From Candidatus Methanoperedens sp. (GTDB taxonomy: Archaea; Halobacteriota; Methanosarcinia; Methanosarcinales; Methanoperedenaceae), in assembly GCA_027460465.1 (NCBI GenBank), contig JAPZAV010000066.1, positions 1 through 41,226 of the forward strand: a stretch of 41,226 nt of DNA. Direction: 5' to 3'. How positions within the stretch are numbered: position 1 is the stretch's first letter; each line of letters opens with the position of its first letter. The position numbers were made by a program, and so were the translations under genes. Under the pieces are notes generated by a model, which did not search any database, was not told the DNA's origin, and saw nothing but the letters and a program-made list of their open reading frames with translations. Positions 1 through 8,477 of the stretch are shown in pieces.

Positions 1-1382
1 TTCTCAGGCAAGAGTATCAAACTCTCAATTATATCATCTTCCAGCATCCTGCTCCTGATAGCCTGCTCCTTGCCACCTCTGAAAAGACATCCGTTATCAA
101 TAACTACGCCCACCCTTCCAGTATCATCCTTTGCGCTTGCAAGCATGTGCTGCACCCATGCCCAATCCGCGGATTGCTTCGGGACAAAGCCGTATCTGAA
201 GCGCTGTTTCCAGAACTCACCTTTCTTTATAACTTCCTCGTCATAACCATCCTGATTCCAGGGTGGATTGGCAATAACAACATCAAATTGTTTCAGCCCT
301 TCACCCTCTTTGAACTTGGGGTAGAGGATTGTATCGCCATAAGCAAGATTGGCATTCTTTATATCATGGATATACAGGTTCATCCTTCCAAGCGCCAGTG
401 TTTTCTGGTTTGCCTCCTGGCCGTAAAGGAACAGCTTATCGACTTCTGCTTTACCATATTTTTCTTCAACATGCTTGTAAGAAATGATCAACATACCATT
501 GGAAGCTGATGCCGGGTCATACACACTCTCGCCTGGCTTAGGGTCAAGTATCTCGATCAGGAGTTTGATTACCTCTCTCGGAGTATAGACCTCACCCTCT
601 TTTGCTTTCATCGGGGCAAAATATCTTAAGATCCACTCGTATGCATCCCCCAGGATATCAGGGGAAACATGGTGAAGCTTCTGAATACTAAAAAGTTCAA
701 CAAGCTGCCGCAATATCTCAACATTTTCCCTGCTTGTGGTAAACTGGATAAAATCAACGTTATCAAGGACATCTTTTAAATGGGGATTTCGCTCAGCTAA
801 CGTCTTTAATGCATGGGATAACTTTTCTGGAAGCGTGCTTACATCCTTTCTTATATTGTCCCACAGGAACTCTGGAGGAAAATCGAAGTCGTGATATGCA
901 GAATTCTTGGCTTCTTCTTTTGCCTCTTCTTCGCTTAACCCATCCTCAATAGCTTCCTTATACGCTTTATCATATTCAAGTTCCCACTTATCGCTAAACC
1001 TTTTCAGGAAAAGAAGGATTAAGATGAACTTATAATCAACCCTGGTCCTGATGAGATCTGCGGCTTTTTTTAATAACCCTTCAACCTCCCCCCGGTCTAA
1101 TTTATTATTGTTAAGAGCGAAAATCTCACCGATGATTTTTTCTTTGCTTTTGAGTTTGTATAATCTTTTTCTGGCGTCATGAGGATCTGGCTCGTCGGTA
1201 AGCCATCCAGCCTTTCTTATTTCTGAAAGGTATACTGGGATTTCTTCCCTTTTATCTTTGTTCTTCTCTTCTAATATTTTTGCAGCTTGCTCAATATTGA
1301 ATTCTGAATCGCTGAATGAATCCCATAATAAAGAATATCTTTTCTCGACCCATGTTGGTACTTTAAATTCTACCGTCACCAT
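1..1382 (-). CDS. hsdM: Type I-like N6-adenine DNA methyltransferase (HsdM family), partial
   Basis: Not in the ORF track because it runs off the left edge. I translated it by hand on the minus strand and found about 460 open codons from ATG at 1382. The first ~85 residues look like a winged helix, followed by an HsdM N-terminal helical region and the methylase core with 'GEVYTPREVIKLL' before motif I. Motif IV is NPPW near residue 370. Motif I reads DPASASNGM near residue 284, whereas the family norm is DPxxGSGGM, so SAM binding may be impaired. The family methylates adenine in type I restriction-modification. A TATA box about 27 nt upstream supports this start as leaderless. The C-terminus and any hsdS/hsdR lie outside the window. 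Confidence 0.85.
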   Translation of the reverse strand, partial: MVTVEFKVPTWVEKRYSLLWDSFSDSEFNIEQAAKILEEKNKDKREEIPVYLSEIRKAGWLTDEPDPHDARKRLYKLKSKEKIIGEIFALNNNKLDRGEVEGLLKKAADLIRTRVDYKFILILLFLKRFSDKWELEYDKAYKEAIEDGLSEEEAKEEAKNSAYHDFDFPPEFLWDNIRKDVSTLPEKLSHALKTLAERNPHLKDVLDNVDFIQFTTSRENVEILRQLVELFSIQKLHHVSPDILGDAYEWILRYFAPMKAKEGEVYTPREVIKLLIEILDPKPGESVYDPASASNGMLIISYKHVEEKYGKAEVDKLFLYGQEANQKTLALGRMNLYIHDIKNANLAYGDTILYPKFKEGEGLKQFDVVIANPPWNQDGYDEEVIKKGEFWKQRFRYGFVPKQSADWAWVQHMLASAKDDTGRVGVVIDNGCLFRGGKEQAIRSRMLEDDIIESLILLPE

Positions 1383-1404
1383 GAATCTTACATATGATTA
1401 ATAA

Positions 1405-1412
1405 GTATATAA
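1405..1412 (-). promoter_or_regulatory. TATA box for the left hsdM gene
   Basis: On the minus strand the sequence reads TTATATAC, centred about 27 nt upstream of the hsdM ATG at 1382. This is the usual spacing for a leaderless archaeal transcript. The flanking DNA contains repeated ACTTAT words. Confidence 0.5.
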
Positions 1413-1420
1413 GTTTACTG

Positions 1421-1432
1421 CTTATCAATAAG
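1421..1432. promoter_or_regulatory. Short palindrome upstream of hsdM
   Basis: CTTAT-CA-ATAAG is a perfect inverted repeat just upstream of the TATA box of the left hsdM gene. Further ACTTAT words lie in the TATA region. The position fits an operator or upstream activator site, but the arms are only 5 bp and AT-rich. Confidence 0.3.
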
Positions 1433-1459
1433 TAAATAGCCAATTGACTTATATTTTAC

Positions 1460-1687
1460 TCAAAATTTATGCTCTTTAGATAAAATTCCCTCTTCCTGTG
1501 CTTTTTTTATTAAATCTTCTAAATCGTTTTTCGGAAAGAATGGACAAAACTGACCCCATGCCCATTTATCTTTCATTTTTCCATTTTTCCCAACTATATA
1601 ATAACCAATCCGTATCTCTTTATTTCCATTGCCAAAGGTTAGTTCTTGAAGAACGAAAATCTTGTCTGGTTTATTGGTCTGTGGCAT
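1460..1687 (-). CDS. Small conserved hypothetical protein next to hsdM
   Basis: A 75-residue acidic and basic protein with no membrane segment. Its centre, 'EIRIGYYIVGKNGKMKDKWAWGQFCPFFP', resembles a small protein family I associate with archaeal and bacterial accessory regions, but I cannot name a function. It lies 77 bp upstream of the left hsdM gene on the same strand and could be cotranscribed, although hsdM also has its own TATA box. A GGTGA ribosome-binding site precedes the ATG. The plus-strand ORF over the same DNA is a shadow. Confidence 0.6.
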   Translation of the reverse strand: MPQTNKPDKIFVLQELTFGNGNKEIRIGYYIVGKNGKMKDKWAWGQFCPFFPKNDLEDLIKKAQEEGILSKEHKF

Positions 1688-1706
1688 TCTAATCTCACCT
1701 TCAATT

Positions 1707-1799
1707 TTAAAAGGTACCTTCTTTTCTTATAAGAACCTTCTCTATCAAGTTTATATCACTCTTGAGCTTTCTGATGGCTTCGGGGTGGAAATTTTTCAC
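1707..1799 (-). CDS. Possible 30-residue ORF upstream of the small protein
   Basis: Hand-read GTG-initiated ORF starting 'VKNFHPEAIRKLKSDINLIE', ending 19 nt before the next start codon. The composition is typical of the helical N-terminus of a small accessory protein such as an antitoxin. It may be a remnant or a very small gene. There is no clear ribosome-binding site. Confidence 0.3.
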   Translation of the reverse strand: MKNFHPEAIRKLKSDINLIEKVLIRKEGTF

Positions 1800-1886
1800 T
1801 AATTTTTATTACCACAAGTAATGTCGGATAGCCTCTTCAATCCACCACACCATGCCGAGTACGCATCCATAATTGCAATATCAGGA

Positions 1887-2822
1887 TCATTGGAAGATAT
1901 ATGTTGTCCCTACGGTATTAAGAAGGAACTGTTCAGGCATCTCCCTGGCAAATTGATTGATAGCTTTCCAGCCGGTACAATGCATGGGTACGACAAAATC
2001 CGGGGCTATCTTCTTCATCTCCGCAATGGTTGGTTCGATGATTGGCTCAAATATCGGCCCTGTAAGATGGAATCCACCCAGAACCGCGTGAACCTTTCTA
2101 GTTCTGGTAACCTTCTGGACATATTTGATCGTATTAATGATACCAGCATGAGAACATCCACCAATAATTACAAGTCCCCGGTTCTTCACATTGACCGCTA
2201 TCCCCTGGTCATCATGAAAAGGATCAACAACCCATTTGCCATCGATTTTTGCCTCTGCCCAGGGAAAACCCATCTCAAAATCTGTTATTCGCGGCACTTC
2301 TCCCGAAACCATTATCAGATATGATGCCAGTGTTGAAGCTTCATTAACTTTATGGGGCATCACTCCGGTTTTTTTTAGATCTGCTTCATCTAGCGCGGGT
2401 AAGTCTACTACCCCTATACCGGGGATATTGAGGCGGCGCTTGAGAAAAGCATCCGGATGCAGGACAAGGGTTTTTACTTTGGAGGCACTCTTTAGAAATT
2501 CTATTAGAGCTCCGAAATGGTCGAAATGACCATGGCTTATAACCACAGACTCAACTTTGCTCAAGTCCGTTTTTAGAACATCTGCATTGTGAAAGAGACA
2601 GGTCTTTGACACGCCTGCATCCATCAGCACCGTATGTTCCTCTGAGCCCTCAGAGATTTTGAGAAGACACGATAATCCATGTTCTGCCAGAGGCAGATTC
2701 GGAGGGGGAGTACCTGGCCGCCTGGCGACTTCAGTACTCTGAACCAAGAGTACATCGGTGTAATTGTCTACCAGTACTGTAACTTCCAGTTTGTCAGCTT
2801 TTAGCAAATTTAATTCACTCAT
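1887..2822 (-). CDS. MBL-fold metal-dependent hydrolase (COG1237-like)
   Basis: A 311-residue metallo-beta-lactamase-fold protein with the zinc motif HGHFDH at residues 97-102, 'GGCSHAGIINT' downstream, and a late metal-ligand region 'VLGGFHL'. The family is often labelled dihydropterin-ribofuranosyl-aminobenzene-phosphate synthase (a methanopterin precursor enzyme), but that assignment is weak, so I call it only a metal-dependent hydrolase. I start at ATG 2822 because GGGAGGT precedes it. The ORF track begins at 2945 with 41 more residues that lack a ribosome-binding site. However, a possible TATA element near 2993 would suit the longer form, so the start is not settled. Confidence 0.8.
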   Translation of the reverse strand: MSELNLLKADKLEVTVLVDNYTDVLLVQSTEVARRPGTPPPNLPLAEHGLSCLLKISEGSEEHTVLMDAGVSKTCLFHNADVLKTDLSKVESVVISHGHFDHFGALIEFLKSASKVKTLVLHPDAFLKRRLNIPGIGVVDLPALDEADLKKTGVMPHKVNEASTLASYLIMVSGEVPRITDFEMGFPWAEAKIDGKWVVDPFHDDQGIAVNVKNRGLVIIGGCSHAGIINTIKYVQKVTRTRKVHAVLGGFHLTGPIFEPIIEPTIAEMKKIAPDFVVPMHCTGWKAINQFAREMPEQFLLNTVGTTYIFQ

Positions 2823-3237
2823 CGTGTAGAACCTCCCTATCAGATTTTCCCAACTTCTTCTATTATCCCCTCGCGAACACATGCGCATTTTCAATTTTAG
2901 TGTGCCAGAAGCCTCATCGAAATGCCATTCTGCCACAAGTCTCATATCGTTTTTCGCTTTAGTAATACATAACGCTTCCGAAAAAAGAATAATATATATT
3001 TATTATTTCTATTAGATACTTGAAGCCAAAAATATTTCTGATGTGTGCCAGGATTTCAAGTTTTTAACTCCTTATTTTGACTCATATGCGTTAGCGATAT
3101 TTCGATCCTTTACCCGTGGGAAGGGTCCAGCCGGAAATATCCGCCCAGTTCATAGAATTCTGTATTGTGTCCCTTGATTAAAACATTGAATTCTTGATAG
3201 ATAAGAAATATAAATAGATAAGTAGGATATTGTAATT
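2823..3237. other. Intergenic stretch, no gene seen
   Basis: These 415 bp separate two divergent genes. The left third could encode an N-terminal extension of the MBL hydrolase. An AT-rich patch near 2985-3005 could be its promoter, and the right end carries the promoter of the membrane protein. I found no tRNA or convincing small ORF between them. Confidence 0.5.
3206..3216 (+). promoter_or_regulatory. TATA box for the membrane protein gene
   Basis: AAATATAAATA is centred about 27 nt upstream of the ATG at 3238, which predicts a leaderless transcript. Confidence 0.55.
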
Positions 3238-3855
3238 ATGAACAATAGTACCGTAAAATTAGGTTTTTACTCGGCGCTCATAGCCTTTATAGCAAGTGTT
3301 GGATATGATGTCGCACAAATTCTGCAACTTGCAGGTTATTTTAAATTTCCTTTGGATGCAATTCTTATATTTGGATTCTCCCTTTTAATCCCGATACCAT
3401 TTATCCTTGCCATGCTTGCGCTTCACTACTCAGTCTCTGACGATAAGAAAATTTGGACTCATGCAGCCCTTATTTTTACCGTAATGTATGCAACGTATGT
3501 TACTTTGAATTATGTTGTTCAATTGGCGACTGTAATCCCAATGACTCTCCGAGGTGCTTTGGATGAAGTTCGTATACTTGACCAAACACCACACTCTCTT
3601 TTCTGGGACATTGATGCATTAGGGTATATATTCATGGGCTTGGCAACATTATTTGCAGCGCCGGTGTTTGCAAAGAAGGGGCTTGAACTGTGGACCAGAC
3701 GATTTTTTTTAGCTAACGCACTGATTACTCCTGTGATTGCGCTGGTATATTTTTATCCGACTTTTTCCATTACTTTACTTCTTTTAGGTTCGCCCTGGAT
3801 GATTACAGCTTCGGGATCAATGTTGTTTTTAGCACTCTACTTTAACAGAAAATAA
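3238..3855 (+). CDS. Multi-pass membrane protein of unknown function
   Basis: A 205-residue hydrophobic protein with about six predicted membrane segments, roughly residues 8-30, 40-65, 72-98, 125-145, 155-175 and 178-202. I see no catalytic or transport signature. It stands alone with its own TATA box and is followed by a convergent gene, so the context gives no functional hint. I do not recognise the family. Confidence 0.7.
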   Translation: MNNSTVKLGFYSALIAFIASVGYDVAQILQLAGYFKFPLDAILIFGFSLLIPIPFILAMLALHYSVSDDKKIWTHAALIFTVMYATYVTLNYVVQLATVIPMTLRGALDEVRILDQTPHSLFWDIDALGYIFMGLATLFAAPVFAKKGLELWTRRFFLANALITPVIALVYFYPTFSITLLLLGSPWMITASGSMLFLALYFNRK

Positions 3856-3939
3856 TTTCTCAAGTAGTATGTCTGTCATGTCCATGTTCCATCTTTTGCT
3901 GTTTCTTTCGCAACCCTTTTTGAAAATAAAGATTACTTC

Positions 3940-4733
3940 TCAGAGGCTTTTGAGAAGCTTCAGACTGGCTGCACCTTCTGTGATCGTCCTTGCCTCGGTC
4001 ACGAATCTTCCTCTATATCCATTCAATTTCCTGAGCACGTCCTTCCATTTTATATTCCCTTTTCCAAGCTCAAGATGTTCATCGCTCGCTCCTCTGTTAT
4101 CGTGAAGATGCACGTGGATGACCCTGCTCAGATCAGCGAGGAACTCTTCCACCATGCCATTGGTATTTGCATGCCCTATATCAAGCGTCATACCCACATT
4201 CTCCCGCTCGATCGACTCTATCATACCGAAGACCTCGCCAGGCTGTTTTCCAAGGATGAACTGCATGTTCACCATATTCTCGACGCCGATCTTGATATCG
4301 AAATCTTCCGCAAAATCACATATCGTGCGCAGCCCTTCTATATTCTGGCGCCATGCGATCTCTGGCAGCTGCATACCAAGAGGTGACAGGTGGCCTGGAT
4401 GTATGACAGCAAGTTCAACGAAATCAGAAGCCCTCTCAAGGCATTTGCTCATCTGCCTGATCGTCTCTTTCCAGATCGGATGGTTGAGGCTTGCAAGGTT
4501 GAGGTCAGAGAAAGGAAGATGAAGCGTGAGAACAAGATCTGTGGTCTCGACGATATTTTTTATCTCTGAAAGCGTGGCATCGTTCAGCTGCTGCTTCCCC
4601 TCGCTAACCACTTCCCAGCCTGTGAATCCCAGTTCTTCAAGGTCATATGCCCAGTCAAAAGGATTTCTTCAAGGTCATATGCCCAGTCAAAAGGATTGTT
4701 AACAAGTGCAAGGGACGAGAAGCTGACTTCCAT
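3940..4733 (-). pseudogene. Sugar-phosphate isomerase/AP-endonuclease-type TIM barrel, frameshifted by a 32-bp duplication
   Basis: The ORF track shows only residues from an internal Met at 4611. The natural start is ATG 4733 ('MEVSFSSLALVNNPFDWAYD'). A perfect 32-bp tandem duplication at 4633-4696 shifts the frame and gives a 49-residue dead-end peptide. Removing one copy restores a continuous 253-residue protein of normal family length, running 'DLEELGFTGWEVVSEG'. The barrel carries 'IGVENM', 'LDIGHANTNG' and 'HVHLHDNRG', the metal-binding strands of the xylose-isomerase-like family 2. The substrate is unknown. Either the gene was inactivated very recently or the duplication is a sequencing or assembly error. 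Confidence 0.85.
4633..4696. repeat. Perfect 32-bp tandem duplication
   Basis: Two adjacent identical 32-bp copies, 4633-4664 and 4665-4696, lie inside the 5' part of the TIM-barrel gene. Because 32 is not a multiple of 3, the duplication breaks the frame. The lack of any difference between the copies points to a very recent event or an artifact. Confidence 0.95.
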
Positions 4734-4797
4734 GGGGGCTTAATAGCATTCAAGATATAAGGATTATCTCATTTGCAGCAGATAAAGAAGGGTTAAA

Positions 4798-5487
4798 ATG
4801 AAGCTTAAAAATAAAACCATCATAGTCACAGGCAGCGGACGCGGCATAGGAAGATACATTGCCAAAAGACTGGGAAACGAAGGGGCAAATGTCGTTGTGA
4901 CTGCGCGCACTGAAAAGGAGATTCAGGATGTATCCGGGGAGATCAGCGATGCCGGCGGAAGTGCGGTGTTCGTCAGAGGGGATGTCAGAATAGAAGAAGA
5001 TGTAAAAAATGTGATCGAGATCACGCTTGAAAAATTCGGGAAAATAGATGTGCTGGTAAATAATGCAGGTGTGGGCTTGAGAAAATATCTATGGGAAACA
5101 CAGATCAGGGAGTTTGAGGAAGTGATGGACGTTAACCTCAAAGGCACGTTCCTCTTCATGAAGCATATCATTCCTGAAATGGAAAAAAAGGGGGGTTTGA
5201 TCATAAACATCTCCTCAGGTGCTGGGAAGGCGGGCATCCCCACTCTGAGCGCTTACTGCGCATCGAAATTCGGGGTTATCGGTCTTACCGAGGCTGCTTC
5301 AGCGGAGGCAAGTGAGAAGATAAGAATAGTTGCTCTCTGTCCGGGCAGTGTTAATGCAGGGATGTTCAAAAGGCTCTTTCCAGGAGAAGAGGCTGATCTT
5401 GAGCCAGAAGAAGTTGCCGAGAAGATCGCCCGGATCTGCATCCATCCTGAGAGATATCGCAGAGGGGCTTCCATAGAACTTTATTGA
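4798..5487 (+). CDS. Short-chain dehydrogenase/reductase (SDR)
   Basis: A 229-residue classical SDR. The NAD(P) motif TGSGRGIG is at residues 11-18, NNAG follows the fourth strand, and the catalytic Ser and Tyr-x-x-x-Lys are in 'NISSGAG' and 'YCASK'. An Arg after the second strand ('TARTEKE') suggests NADP(H) preference. It is slightly short at the C-terminus for the family but complete. It is divergent from the broken TIM-barrel gene across 64 bp, so the two may have been coregulated. The substrate cannot be told. Confidence 0.85.
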   Translation: MKLKNKTIIVTGSGRGIGRYIAKRLGNEGANVVVTARTEKEIQDVSGEISDAGGSAVFVRGDVRIEEDVKNVIEITLEKFGKIDVLVNNAGVGLRKYLWETQIREFEEVMDVNLKGTFLFMKHIIPEMEKKGGLIINISSGAGKAGIPTLSAYCASKFGVIGLTEAASAEASEKIRIVALCPGSVNAGMFKRLFPGEEADLEPEEVAEKIARICIHPERYRRGASIELY

Positions 5488-5548
5488 GTTTTCCGCAACA
5501 ATTTCAATACATTTAAATACAAAAAGCCTGGAATCTTCAGAGGTGGCT

Positions 5549-6301
5549 ATGATAGGAAAAAACCTTATTAAAATATCAGTTATAATACTGGCACTCGTAC
5601 TCCTGACATCAGGATGCGTTGAACGGGTAGAACAGGTCTATGGTAAGTCCAGTGTGGGCGAAAGCCCCAGGACACCGTGGAGCAACTTGAACATAAAACC
5701 GGATATTGATCCCTCGGCTTATGTTTCTCCCCAGGCTTCCGTGATAGGCAACGTGCACATCGGCAAAAATGTGATGGTCTCGCCTCAGGCTTCAGCAAGA
5801 GGAGATGAAGGAATGCCCATCTATATCGGTGATGACTCAAATGTCCAGGACGGTGTATCAATCCATGCACTTGAGACCTCGGATGAGGAAGGCAGAGCGA
5901 TCGAGAAGAACCTGGTCGAGGTGGGAGGTAAAAAATATGCCGTGTACATCGGAAACCGCGTTTCTCTTGCACATCAGTCCCAGGTGCACGGTCCTGCAAG
6001 CATAGGTGATGACTCATTTGTGGGCATGCAGGCATTTATTTTCAAGGCAAGGGTCGGGAACAACGTGGTGGTCGAACCGGGAGCAAAAGTTGTGGGAGTG
6101 ACGATCCCTGACGGCAGATACGTACCGCTCGGCATGATCGTTTCGAACCAGTCCGCTGCGGATAATCTTCCTGTGATCACACAGGATTATGTGTTCAAGG
6201 ATCTCAATAAAGGCGTGGTGCATGTGAACACGAACCTTGCGCAAGGCTATAATAGAATGAACGGAAAGACTGCCGAAGCTGAATCAGCCGGGCATGAATA
6301 A
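5549..6301 (+). CDS. cam: Gamma-class carbonic anhydrase, Cam type, lipoprotein
   Basis: A left-handed beta-helix enzyme that interconverts CO2 and bicarbonate. From ATG 5549 it has 250 residues, close to the Methanosarcina Cam precursor. A hydrophobic signal ends in lipobox LTSGC with Cys23, so the mature protein is probably lipid-anchored outside the membrane. Metal ligands are His106, His142 and His147 in 'VSIHALE' and 'SLAHQSQVHG'. The acidic loop 'ARGDEGMPIYIGD' and Glu109 match the proton-shuttle region of true Cam rather than CamH. The ORF track starts at GTG 5543, but GAGG at 5540 fits the ATG better. It probably helps CO2/bicarbonate exchange outside the cell. Confidence 0.93.
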   Translation: MIGKNLIKISVIILALVLLTSGCVERVEQVYGKSSVGESPRTPWSNLNIKPDIDPSAYVSPQASVIGNVHIGKNVMVSPQASARGDEGMPIYIGDDSNVQDGVSIHALETSDEEGRAIEKNLVEVGGKKYAVYIGNRVSLAHQSQVHGPASIGDDSFVGMQAFIFKARVGNNVVVEPGAKVVGVTIPDGRYVPLGMIVSNQSAADNLPVITQDYVFKDLNKGVVHVNTNLAQGYNRMNGKTAEAESAGHE

Positions 6302-6326
6302 ATCTGATGCCCGTAACGGGCATCGG

Positions 6327-6767
6327 TTATTTTACTTTCTCATAGACGAAAGCAAGCACAGCGCCCATTACAAGCAGATTGATAAGACCTCCGAACAACC
6401 ATGAAGCTATGATCTCTGAAGGCACGGTCATACTGAGGTACGTGATCGCCATGCCTGGAACAGTTCCAACGAGCCAGAGGATCACTGCATAGATGAGCCC
6501 TCTGTTGATGTTCTTGCCCGGAATAGCACTGTACAGAATGGAATAAACAACACCATACAGCATCCCCTCAAAGATCGTCAGAACCCATACCTGTGCAAGC
6601 CAGATCTCAAGTGGCTCCATGGGCTTCCAGAGCGATGAACTCGCTATGTAAAGCGGCATGAGATAATTTTGCGTCGTTCCCCATACCACAATGCCGGTAA
6701 GAACCATGGCGATCCCTGCAGAAAAACCTGCTATCACACCTTTCTTTGCATCCATATCTGATCCCAT
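6327..6767 (-). CDS. Small integral membrane protein of unknown function
   Basis: Four predicted membrane segments in about 146 residues, beginning 'MGSDMDAKKGVIAGFSAGIA'. I shortened the ORF-track start because the extra 27 residues would cross the promoter region. A TATA-like TTTATATG at 6782-6789 (minus strand) predicts transcription starting near 6760, so the next Met at 6755 is also possible. It is convergent with cam and divergent from the epimerase gene. I do not recognise a family and suggest no function. Confidence 0.6.
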   Translation of the reverse strand: MGSDMDAKKGVIAGFSAGIAMVLTGIVVWGTTQNYLMPLYIASSSLWKPMEPLEIWLAQVWVLTIFEGMLYGVVYSILYSAIPGKNINRGLIYAVILWLVGTVPGMAITYLSMTVPSEIIASWLFGGLINLLVMGAVLAFVYEKVK

Positions 6768-6856
6768 ATCATTTAATGAATCATATAAAATAAAAGTTTC
6801 GGTTATATTTCTGAGAGAAAATCTCAGGAGAAAAAACTTAAGGAGCAAACACTATC

Positions 6857-7795
6857 ATGAAGAACATGATCCTCCTCACAGGAGCAACAGGCTTCATAGG
6901 CAGCCATGTCCTCAAAGCACTGTCTGAAAAAAACGTACAGGTTCGATGCCTGGTCAGAAGACCTGTGGTCTTTGAAGATCCGAACATAACCCATGTGATC
7001 GGAGACGTGCTTGATTACAATTCCCTTGTGAGAGCAACCGAAGGCGTAGATACCGTCTATTATTTCATCCACATGATGGGAAAGCAAAAAGAGCAGGAAA
7101 AGTTCGACATTCTTGACAGAATCGCGATAGAGAACATGGTCAGAGCGTGCAGGTTCAATGGTGTTAAGAGGATCATTCACTTAACAGGCATCACAAATCC
7201 GCAGGAAAAGCTCTCCAGGCACCTTTCGAGCAGGAAGGAAGTGGAGGAGATCATCAGGAACAGCGGCACAGGTTACACGATCTTCAGAGCCTCTGTGATC
7301 ATGGGCAGAGGTGGAGCAGCTTTTGAGATCCTTGACGCTGCGGTGCGAAAATTACCAATAATTCCGGTCTTCAGCTGGGCGAGCACAAAAGTCCAGCCTG
7401 TTCATATTGAGGATGTGATCCGTTATCTCGTGGAATGCCTTGATAAAAAAGAGACGATCAACAGATGCTATGATATCGGCTGCTCAGATGTCTTCACGTA
7501 TAAAGAGTTGATGCAGGTGTATGCTAATGAACTTGGATTAAAACGGATCTTCGTATCCATCCCCGGCTCATGGCACAGGGCATCGTCGTTCATACTGGGA
7601 AAGCTTGCTCCCGTGAATGCGGATGTGGTTCACTGGCTGATAGGGTCGCTGCAGAACAGTATGGTCTGTGAACAGAGCGATCTCGGTGAGATCTTTGGAT
7701 TTGAACCGATCTCGTTCAGGGAGAGCATAAGAAAGATTGCTCACCAGAATGTCCTGAAACCAGAGACCATGAGAAGAAAGATAAGCAATGGCTGA
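6857..7795 (+). CDS. NAD(P)-dependent epimerase/NDUFA9-like protein
   Basis: A 312-residue Rossmann protein of the atypical/extended SDR type. The dinucleotide motif TGATGFIG is at residues 8-15. The usual YxxxK is replaced by 'SSRKEVEEII', as in the NDUFA9-like and NAD(P)H-binding subfamily, where a catalytic role is uncertain. The C-terminal half has the pattern 'KVQPVHIEDVIRYLVECL' typical of this group. Its last 55 bp overlap the end of the convergent DUF1624 gene, an unusually long 3' overlap. Confidence 0.8.
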   Translation: MKNMILLTGATGFIGSHVLKALSEKNVQVRCLVRRPVVFEDPNITHVIGDVLDYNSLVRATEGVDTVYYFIHMMGKQKEQEKFDILDRIAIENMVRACRFNGVKRIIHLTGITNPQEKLSRHLSSRKEVEEIIRNSGTGYTIFRASVIMGRGGAAFEILDAAVRKLPIIPVFSWASTKVQPVHIEDVIRYLVECLDKKETINRCYDIGCSDVFTYKELMQVYANELGLKRIFVSIPGSWHRASSFILGKLAPVNADVVHWLIGSLQNSMVCEQSDLGEIFGFEPISFRESIRKIAHQNVLKPETMRRKISNG

Positions 7796-8475
7796 TGGAT
7801 AAGATAGATCGTCAGGGAATTTTTTCCAAGGAAAAGGAAGATGCTGGCAAGCTTGCTCCTGAATTTCATATGTGCAGTTGTTTCAATTATCCATTTTCCA
7901 GAATATATCCCGAGCAAAAGCATGCCAAGCCAGGGCAACAGGGGAAAGTAATCGAAGGTGGAAAAATTCTCAGGTATGAAGCCAAGCCAGAATAGATATG
8001 GAAAGCTGAATTCTTTTATCTGCAAATAGATCCCGGAATAGATGATCAATAACCCTGAGAACAGGTTGAGTTTATCATATCTGATGAAAAGCGGTACAAG
8101 AAAAGAGGTGAATGCGAAGAAATGCAGTATGCCGAAATATATCGTTCCTCCGGGTAAGAACACGGAAGTAAACAGGGTTATGAATGCTGCAAAAAAAAGC
8201 AGCTTCCCCCCTCTTTTAAAATACCTTTTGCTGAAGTTCTCTTTATTGTTCTGGAAGCTTGAGAATGCAGCAGCGCCTGAAATGAAAATAAAGATCGAGG
8301 CTATGGAAACAGGAAAAATGGTCCAGTAAACAGGATCTGGCCGGGCATTGATCAGTCCAAAGTAGCGCAGAGTAACTGAATAGTTGAAAATGACCATTAG
8401 AACTATATCAATTCCTCTGATAAAATCTAAGGTCTCTACCCTCGATTTCGGGCAGGTTATGAAAGAAGACAGCAC
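7741..8475 (-). CDS. DUF1624 / heparan-alpha-glucosaminide N-acetyltransferase-like membrane protein
   Basis: A 244-residue polytopic membrane protein. It starts with 'RVETLDFIRGIDIVLMVIFN', the hallmark of the DUF1624 (HGSNAT catalytic) family, which transfers acyl groups across membranes. About seven hydrophobic helices follow, and 'GKNSLTIYLIHQPLL' near the end is the conserved terminal helix. GTG at 8475 lies two bases after the stop of GGGP synthase, so it is the last gene of that operon. The donor and acceptor are unknown; its position next to a lipid gene makes a surface-glycan or lipid modification attractive but unproven. Confidence 0.8.
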   Translation of the reverse strand: MLSSFITCPKSRVETLDFIRGIDIVLMVIFNYSVTLRYFGLINARPDPVYWTIFPVSIASIFIFISGAAAFSSFQNNKENFSKRYFKRGGKLLFFAAFITLFTSVFLPGGTIYFGILHFFAFTSFLVPLFIRYDKLNLFSGLLIIYSGIYLQIKEFSFPYLFWLGFIPENFSTFDYFPLLPWLGMLLLGIYSGKWIIETTAHMKFRSKLASIFLFLGKNSLTIYLIHQPLLIFLLMVSGFRTFW

Positions 8476-8477
8476 GT

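Noticed and set aside
2823-2945. 41-residue N-terminal extension of the MBL hydrolase as a separate LamG-like fragment
   Set aside because: The words 'EWHFDEASGT' look a little like a LamG start, but the segment is too short and the strong ribosome-binding site favours the internal start.
3061-3180. Possible tRNA or small RNA in the 2.9-3.2 kb gap
   Set aside because: No cloverleaf can be drawn; short GC-rich pairs there are not extended.
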